Assembly (NCBI GenBank): GCA_002293475.1
Contig: DBDG01000007.1
Coordinates: forward strand, 3,480-67,479
DNA: 64,000 bases
Reading direction: 5' to 3'
Source: Lachnospiraceae bacterium UBA938
GTDB lineage: Bacteria > Bacillota > Clostridia > Lachnospirales > Lachnospiraceae
In this document: in pieces, positions 61,906 to 64,000 of the stretch
How positions within the stretch are numbered: the first letter of the stretch is position 1
Layout of the letters: every line of letters starts with the position of its first letter
Notes under the pieces: model-generated
What the model saw: the letters and a program-made list of their open reading frames with translations, nothing else
Database searches by the model: none
Told to the model about the DNA's origin: nothing
Translations under genes and position numbers: made by a program

Positions 61906-63186
61906 TTATTCTGCAGTCTGACTGCTTTCTGTCAAATCTTCCATTGCTTCCCCCTCTTCCGCATTTTCGTCATGCCAATCATTCTCGTCATATTCCTCGT
62001 TCCCGTCATAATCATTGTTTAACTCCCCGCCTTCGTCATAATCCTCAGCATATTCACCGTCTTCGATGTATTCGCCGTCTTCAGCGTACTCGCCGTCTTC
62101 ATCATACTCATCATATTCATCTATATAATCTTCATAACGGAAGCCAGGAGCATCTTTGGCTTGGGATTCGCTTTTTATGTCGATCTTATATCCGGTCAGG
62201 CGGGCTGCCAAGCGGGCATTCTGTCCTTCTTTGCCGATTGCCAGCGACAGCTGATAATCCGGAACTACTACTTTAGCCATTTTTTCATCAGGATCGGCAA
62301 AAACCGCAACAATTTTAGCTGGTGAAAGCGCATTCTGAATTAAGTTACCGGGATTCTCATCCCAATTAATTATATCTATTTTTTCACCGCGGAGCTCTTC
62401 CACTACCGTGCTGACTCTTGAGCCGTTCATGCCGACACAGGCTCCGACGGCATCCACGTTGGGGTTATGTGACCATACGGCCATCTTCGTCCGGCTGCCG
62501 GGTTCACGGGCAATACTCTTAACCTCCACGACACCGTCCCTGATTTCCGTCACTTCTGACTCAAACAGGCGCTTCACCAGTTCTGGATGAGTCCTGCTTA
62601 CCAGTATCCGGGGGCCTTTTGAGGTATTCTTAACTTCAAGGACATAAACCTTGATACGTTCCGTTGGCTTGAAAAACTCACTTTTTACCTGCTCGCTTTC
62701 ATTTAAAAGGGCATCGGTCTTTCCTAGGTTGATACTGATATTCCTACCGATATAGCGCTGCACGACGCCGGTTACGATGTCTTTTTCTTTTTCATAAAAC
62801 TGGTTGAAAATGACGCTTCTTTCTTCTTCTCTTATTTTCTGTAAAATAACGTTTTTCGCATTCTGCGTTGCTATCCTGCCAAATTCCTTGGACTTGATCT
62901 CAATCCGTATCTTATCGCCGATCTGCGCCTCTGGCATGATTTCCCTGGCTTCTTCCAGGGTAATCTGGGTAATTGTATCTTCTACGTCTTCCGTCACTTC
63001 TTTTTCCGCATAACATAAGAAATCACAAGTCTCACGGTCAATTTCCACCTTGACATGGTCTGACTTGCCAAAATGGTTCTTGCAGGCCGTGATCAGCGAA
63101 TTTTCAATCGCTTCAAACAAAGTATCTTTACTGATTTCCTTTTCTTTCTCCAGAATATCCAGAGCCTCCATTAATTCCTTGTTCAT
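61906..63186 (-). CDS. nusA: Transcription termination/antitermination factor NusA
   Basis: 426 residues. N-terminal RNA polymerase-binding domain (MNKELMEALDILEKEKEISK), S1 domain, and two KH domains (ACVGMNGSRVSTVVEELRGE; LAIGKEGQNARLAARLTGYK). The C-terminal 75 residues are an acidic tail rich in Asp, Glu and Tyr, including near-tandem EYAEDGEYIEDGEYAED, not part of the core. The start at 63186 matches the family; the frame to 63240 would read through two hairpins. The ribosome binding site (GGGTATAACG) is weak. Confidence 0.95.
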   Translation of the reverse strand: MNKELMEALDILEKEKEISKDTLFEAIENSLITACKNHFGKSDHVKVEIDRETCDFLCYAEKEVTEDVEDTITQITLEEAREIMPEAQIGDKIRIEIKSKEFGRIATQNAKNVILQKIREEERSVIFNQFYEKEKDIVTGVVQRYIGRNISINLGKTDALLNESEQVKSEFFKPTERIKVYVLEVKNTSKGPRILVSRTHPELVKRLFESEVTEIRDGVVEVKSIAREPGSRTKMAVWSHNPNVDAVGACVGMNGSRVSTVVEELRGEKIDIINWDENPGNLIQNALSPAKIVAVFADPDEKMAKVVVPDYQLSLAIGKEGQNARLAARLTGYKIDIKSESQAKDAPGFRYEDYIDEYDEYDEDGEYAEDGEYIEDGEYAEDYDEGGELNNDYDGNEEYDENDWHDENAEEGEAMEDLTESSQTAE

Positions 63187-63204
63187 CGTTATACCCATGC
63201 ATAT

Positions 63205-63238
63205 CCTAAGCGAGCTTAGGGACAAGCTTTCGCTTGTC
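63205..63238 (-). promoter_or_regulatory. Two adjacent hairpins between rimP and nusA
   Basis: On the minus strand GACAAGC-GAAA-GCTTGTC (63238-63221, perfect with a GNRA tetraloop) is followed at once by CCTAAGC-TC-GCTTAGG (63220-63205, perfect). There is no U tract, so they are not a terminator. They may block or position ribosomes at nusA or stabilise the downstream message; inferred only. Confidence 0.6.
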
Positions 63239-63312
63239 ATACTGCTAAAATAAGTAAGCTGAAAGAATCGATATGCTGCATGGCTCCTCCACTTTTATTT
63301 TCTTTCAGCCTA

Positions 63313-63825
63313 TTAAAAATCAAATGCCAGCCTGACCGATGCAATATCGGCTCTTGCAAAGGTAATATCTGCCCCCTGCGCTTCAATCGTCACCTTATCC
63401 TTGTCAAAACTTTTCAGGATACCCGAGAATTCTTTTACCTTGTCTATCGCCTTATAGGTCTTAATTTCCACTTCTTCCCCTAGACTCCCGGCCAGATGCC
63501 TGTCTTTACGGAGCAGCCTTCCTAGGCCGGGACTGCTGACTTCTAAGATATAGGCATCATCGATAAAATCATTTTGGTCTAAGGCATCGGAAAGGGCACG
63601 GCTCACTGTTTCACAGTCATGGATGGTCACGCCGCCTTGTTTGTCAATGTAGACGCGCAGATAATAATTGCTGCCTTCCCTGACAAACTCAATATCATAA
63701 ATCTCGACCGGCATCCTGCCGCCGGTGCTGTCTTCTTCCGCCGGACGGGAGTCATTATTTATATTACGTAATACAGGGATCAGGAGCTCCTCTGTTTTTG
63801 CTTCATAGGTTTTCGCTCTTGACAT
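63313..63825 (-). CDS. rimP: Ribosome maturation factor RimP
   Basis: 170 residues; needed for 30S assembly. VEIYDIEFVREGSNYYLRVY, IDKQGGVTIHDCETVSRALS, YILEVSSPGLGRLLRKDRHL and GRL-type C-terminal Sm-like domain are diagnostic. An extra 15 residues near 26-40 (SRPAEEDSTGGRMP) interrupt the usual N-terminus. First gene of the rimP-nusA-ylxR-ylxQ-infB-rbfA operon; a terminator hairpin stands between its promoter and start codon. Confidence 0.95.
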   Translation of the reverse strand: MSRAKTYEAKTEELLIPVLRNINNDSRPAEEDSTGGRMPVEIYDIEFVREGSNYYLRVYIDKQGGVTIHDCETVSRALSDALDQNDFIDDAYILEVSSPGLGRLLRKDRHLAGSLGEEVEIKTYKAIDKVKEFSGILKSFDKDKVTIEAQGADITFARADIASVRLAFDF

Positions 63826-63847
63826 AGCCGTCCTTTCTTCTGCCCCT

Positions 63848-63875
63848 AAAAAAAGTGAACCGGCAGGTTCACTTT
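63848..63875 (-). terminator. Intrinsic terminator in the rimP leader, candidate attenuator
   Basis: Minus strand AAAGTGAACC-TGCC-GGTTCACTTT then TTTTAGG: ten perfect pairs with the U tract overlapping the 3' arm. It lies about 25-30 bases after the promoter at 63903-63931 and before rimP, so it can stop the operon's own transcript. Confidence 0.85.
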
Positions 63876-63902
63876 AATCGTAATCATTTTTAATTCTATT
63901 GT

Positions 63903-63931
63903 ATTTTACTACTTAATTACTGTAATTGCAA
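63903..63931 (-). promoter_or_regulatory. Sigma-A type promoter of the rimP-nusA-infB operon
   Basis: Minus strand TTGCAA (63931-63926) and TAAAAT (63908-63903) with a 17-base spacer. Confidence 0.65.
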
Positions 63932-64000
63932 GCATTATTTTAAGTTATTTATGAATTAATCAGGGTTTTAATCAGGAACCCGGAAGTTTGACAGCTAAAT

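Overview
The window reads as a chromosomal segment of an endospore-forming, anaerobic-type Firmicute of class Clostridia, most likely Lachnospiraceae-like. The reasons are the complete spoIIIAA-AH operon, SpoIVB, a SpoVB-type flippase, a Gram-positive PolC, the asp23-nusB-xseAB-ispA-dxs-tlyA-nadK-argR-recN block, the rimP-nusA-ylxR-ylxQ-infB-rbfA operon, and purine-rich ribosome binding sites throughout. Nearly all genes lie on the minus strand. Taxonomy is inferred from gene content only.

Layout. 1-8.7 kb: recJ (cut by the window edge), a small ribbon-helix-helix protein with a well-formed promoter, a YjbR/EndoIII-like pair, then polC and ispG, directly abutting. 8.7-11.1 kb: an accessory islet with a large structured repeat, gene remnants, one AT-rich orphan gene and a metallo-beta-lactamase-fold protein. 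11.2-15.6 kb: an amidase-domain protein, a SpoVB-like flippase, a small membrane protein and a MutS2-like ATPase lacking the Smr domain. 15.7-16.4 kb: a promoter-plus-terminator unit that looks like a small RNA gene, a second copy of the structured repeat, and a tandem repeat tract. 16.4-23.3 kb: a galacto-N-biose/lacto-N-biose utilisation locus (GH112 phosphorylase, small membrane protein, two ABC permeases, binding lipoprotein, divergent AraC regulator). 23.3-27.7 kb: a fabH remnant, a secreted four-repeat protein, aspS and hisS. 28.1-38.8 kb: spoIVB, recN, argR, nadK, tlyA, dxs, ispA, xseB, xseA, nusB, asp23. 38.9-48.6 kb: a transglutaminase-like lipoprotein, prfC, deoB and the spoIIIA operon with a candidate sigma-E promoter. 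48.7-54.3 kb: a tryptophanase-family lyase, pnp, rpsO with its S15 leader, and an SH3-NlpC/P60 hydrolase. 54.3-63.9 kb: ribF, truB, nrnA, rbfA, infB, ylxQ, ylxR, nusA, rimP, preceded by a promoter and an intrinsic terminator that looks like an attenuator.

The most unusual object is a dispersed repeat family. Two copies of about 250 bp (8804-9055 minus, 16004-16259 plus) share end sequences and an architecture of a long perfect outer stem, a conserved internal loop, a second stem and two inner hairpins with GGA in the loop. The outer arms differ between copies at nine positions, and every difference is matched in the opposite arm. A 26-bp copy with the same two ends and almost no interior sits at 2990-3015. 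At all three loci short tandem repeats grow from the same end of the element. I do not recognise this family. It could be a structured RNA, a hairpin-forming DNA element or a MITE-like sequence.

A second theme is short tandem repeat expansion, both between genes (upstream of recJ and spoIVB, downstream of polC and the GH112 gene) and inside conserved genes (polC, infB, nusA).
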